Assembly: GCA_943327015.2 (NCBI GenBank)
Contig: CALPVM020000123.1
Location: 1 to 7,083, forward strand
DNA length: 7,083 bases
Reading direction: 5' to 3'
DNA from: Akkermansia muciniphila
GTDB taxonomy: Bacteria > Pseudomonadota > Gammaproteobacteria > Burkholderiales > Burkholderiaceae_C
Shown: piece after piece, positions 5,951 to 7,083 of the stretch
Numbering within the stretch: position 1 is the stretch's first letter
How the letters are laid out: each line of letters begins with the position of its first letter
Translations under genes and position numbers: made by a program
The notes under the pieces: model-generated
Told to the model about the DNA's origin: nothing
Database searches by the model: none
The model's input: only the letters and a program-made list of their open reading frames with translations

Positions 5951-6811
5951 ATGTTTATTATTATTGGATGGCTTGTTATTTTTGTTTGCGTTTTTGGCGT
6001 ATACATCGTCCACGGCGGAAACATCATGGTAATTTTAAAAGCGCTGCCTTTTGAAATGATTACCATTGGAGGCGCCACCATCGGCGCCTTTCTTGCCAAC
6101 AACCAAATGAAAGTGGTTAAAGCCACCACTGCTGGTCTTGGCGCTTGTTTCAAGGGCAGCAAATACTCCAAAACCCGCTATATGGAGCTGATGGCTCTGC
6201 TATTTGACATTTTGCAAAAAGCCCGAAAAGAAGGTTTGATGGCAATTGAAAAAGACGTAGAAACCCCCGAAGACTCCGACATTTTTAAGAAATACCCCGC
6301 CATTGCGTCAGACCACCACGTGGTTGAATTCATTACTGACTACCTGCGCATGATGGTTTCGGGCAACCTCAACGCGCATGAAATCGAATCCATTATGGAC
6401 AGCGAAATTGAAACCCACCACCATGAGGCCCATGCACCGGTAGCGGCCATTCAACGTGTTGCAGGTGGCTTACCCGCTTTCGGCATTGTGGCCGCTGTAT
6501 TGGGCGTGGTTAATACCATGGGCTCCGTGGGTCAACCGCCTGCCGTACTGGGGGGCATGATCGGTTCCGCTTTGGTAGGCACGTTTTTGGGAATTTTGTT
6601 GGCTTATGGCTTTGCTGAGCCACTTGCAGGTATTTTGGAACAAAAAGTGGAAGACGAAGGTAAAGAGTTTCAATGTATCAAAACCGTGTTGTTGGCCAGT
6701 ATGCAGGGCTACAACCCGGCCACAGCCATTGAGTTTGGTCGCAAAGTTTTGTACTCCACCGAGCGCCCCACCTTTATGGAGCTGGAAAGCTTTGTCAAGG
6801 GCAAAAAATAA
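5951..6811 (+). CDS. motA: MotA, flagellar motor stator protein (proton channel)
   Basis: MotA forms, with MotB, the inner-membrane stator that converts proton flow into flagellar torque. The 286-residue protein has four predicted membrane segments: about 1-20, 34-50, 171-191 and 203-222, with a large cytoplasmic loop between the second and third. Key residues aligned to E. coli MotA with a constant +2 offset are Arg92 and Glu100, which contact FliG, and Pro175 (LPAFGIVAAVLGVV) and Pro224 (AEPLAG), needed for torque. SKYSKTRYMELMALLFDILQ (70-89), EIETHHHEA (152-160) and EFGRKVLYSTERPTF (261-275) are also family-typical. The start agrees with MotA N-termini, but no Shine-Dalgarno sequence precedes it: the upstream bases read CTCAAATTT. 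motB follows 18 bp after the stop. Confidence 0.97.
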   Translation: MFIIIGWLVIFVCVFGVYIVHGGNIMVILKALPFEMITIGGATIGAFLANNQMKVVKATTAGLGACFKGSKYSKTRYMELMALLFDILQKARKEGLMAIEKDVETPEDSDIFKKYPAIASDHHVVEFITDYLRMMVSGNLNAHEIESIMDSEIETHHHEAHAPVAAIQRVAGGLPAFGIVAAVLGVVNTMGSVGQPPAVLGGMIGSALVGTFLGILLAYGFAEPLAGILEQKVEDEGKEFQCIKTVLLASMQGYNPATAIEFGRKVLYSTERPTFMELESFVKGKK

Positions 6812-6829
6812 AGCCATGAAAGTGTAACC

Positions 6830-7083
6830 ATGGCGGCGGATAAAAAACTACAGCCCATCATCATCAAAAAGGTGAAAAAAGGCGGCCATGCAGCCCACGG
6901 CGGCGCATGGAAAATCGCCTATGCTGACTTTGTAACCGCCATGATGGCTTTCTTCTTGTTAATGTGGCTTTTGGGCAGCACCACCGAGGGCGACAAAAAG
7001 GGTATTGCCAACTATTTTCAATCACCGCTAAAGGTGGCACTCCAAGGGGGTCCGGGCGCGGGTGCAAGTAGTAGCATCATTAC
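6830..7083 (+). CDS. motB: MotB, flagellar motor stator protein (3' truncated by window edge)
   Basis: Only the first 84 codons are present. The lysine-rich cytoplasmic head (KKLQPIIIKKVKKGGHAAHGG) leads into the single membrane segment AYADFVTAMMAFFLLMWLL (about 30-48). Asp33 corresponds to the proton-carrying Asp32 of E. coli MotB. Residues about 52-66 after the membrane helix (TEGDKKGIANYFQSP) match the plug region that closes the channel before stator assembly. The OmpA-like peptidoglycan-binding domain lies beyond the window. The start is the first ATG with homology. The Shine-Dalgarno sequence is weak, and a four-codon ORF (ATG AAA GTG TAA, 6816-6827) ends 2 nt before it. Cotranscription with motA is very likely given the 18-bp gap. 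Confidence 0.97.
   Translation, partial: MAADKKLQPIIIKKVKKGGHAAHGGAWKIAYADFVTAMMAFFLLMWLLGSTTEGDKKGIANYFQSPLKVALQGGPGAGASSSII

Noticed and set aside
1..7083. CRISPR array, tRNA, rRNA, insertion sequence or toxin-antitoxin pair
   Set aside because: No regularly spaced repeats, tRNA-like sequence, transposase or paired small genes were found. Apart from the first 126 bases, the window is accounted for by conserved chromosomal genes.

Overview
The window looks like an ordinary chromosomal segment of a flagellated betaproteobacterium, most likely Burkholderiales. The grounds are gene content and protein similarity judged by eye: FlhD and FlhC with the expected cysteines, a close XerD, and the grouping of hslO, a gamma carbonic anhydrase gene and a DUF455 gene beside each other. 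Base composition looks moderate (not computed), lower than in Burkholderia or Ralstonia. No genus can be named safely. No mobile element, CRISPR array, tRNA or rRNA gene was found.

Layout. Positions 1-126 may be the 3' end of a plus-strand gene that meets hslO tail to tail. On the minus strand, a gamma-class carbonic anhydrase-like gene (1138-1662) is followed after 25 bp by hslO (123-1112), encoding the redox-activated chaperone Hsp33. A 35-bp divergent gap separates these from a plus-strand pair: a DUF455 ferritin-like protein (1698-2516) and a degenerate EAL plus HDOD signalling protein (2558-3808). The latter converges on xerD (3816-4733, minus) with a 7-bp gap. A 225-bp divergent regulatory region (4734-4958) follows. 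Then come flhD (4959-5285), flhC (5313-5849), motA (5951-6811) and the start of motB (6830 to the window end), all on the plus strand.

How the genes work together. FlhD and FlhC form the FlhD4C2 activator that switches on flagellar genes. MotA and MotB form the proton-driven stator that turns the flagellum. The EAL-HDOD protein is a plausible signalling input but has no proven link to motility. Hsp33 (oxidative stress), the carbonic anhydrase-like trimer and the di-iron DUF455 protein share a metal or redox flavour, but a joint pathway is only inference. XerD is the housekeeping chromosome-dimer recombinase and does not indicate a mobile island.

No clearly new system is visible. The points most worth a second look are the regulatory DNA between xerD and flhD (an inverted repeat, mini-ORFs and two possible flhD starts), the altered active-site motifs of the EAL-HDOD protein, the uncharacterised DUF455 protein in its conserved-looking setting, and several genes that lack a recognisable Shine-Dalgarno sequence.
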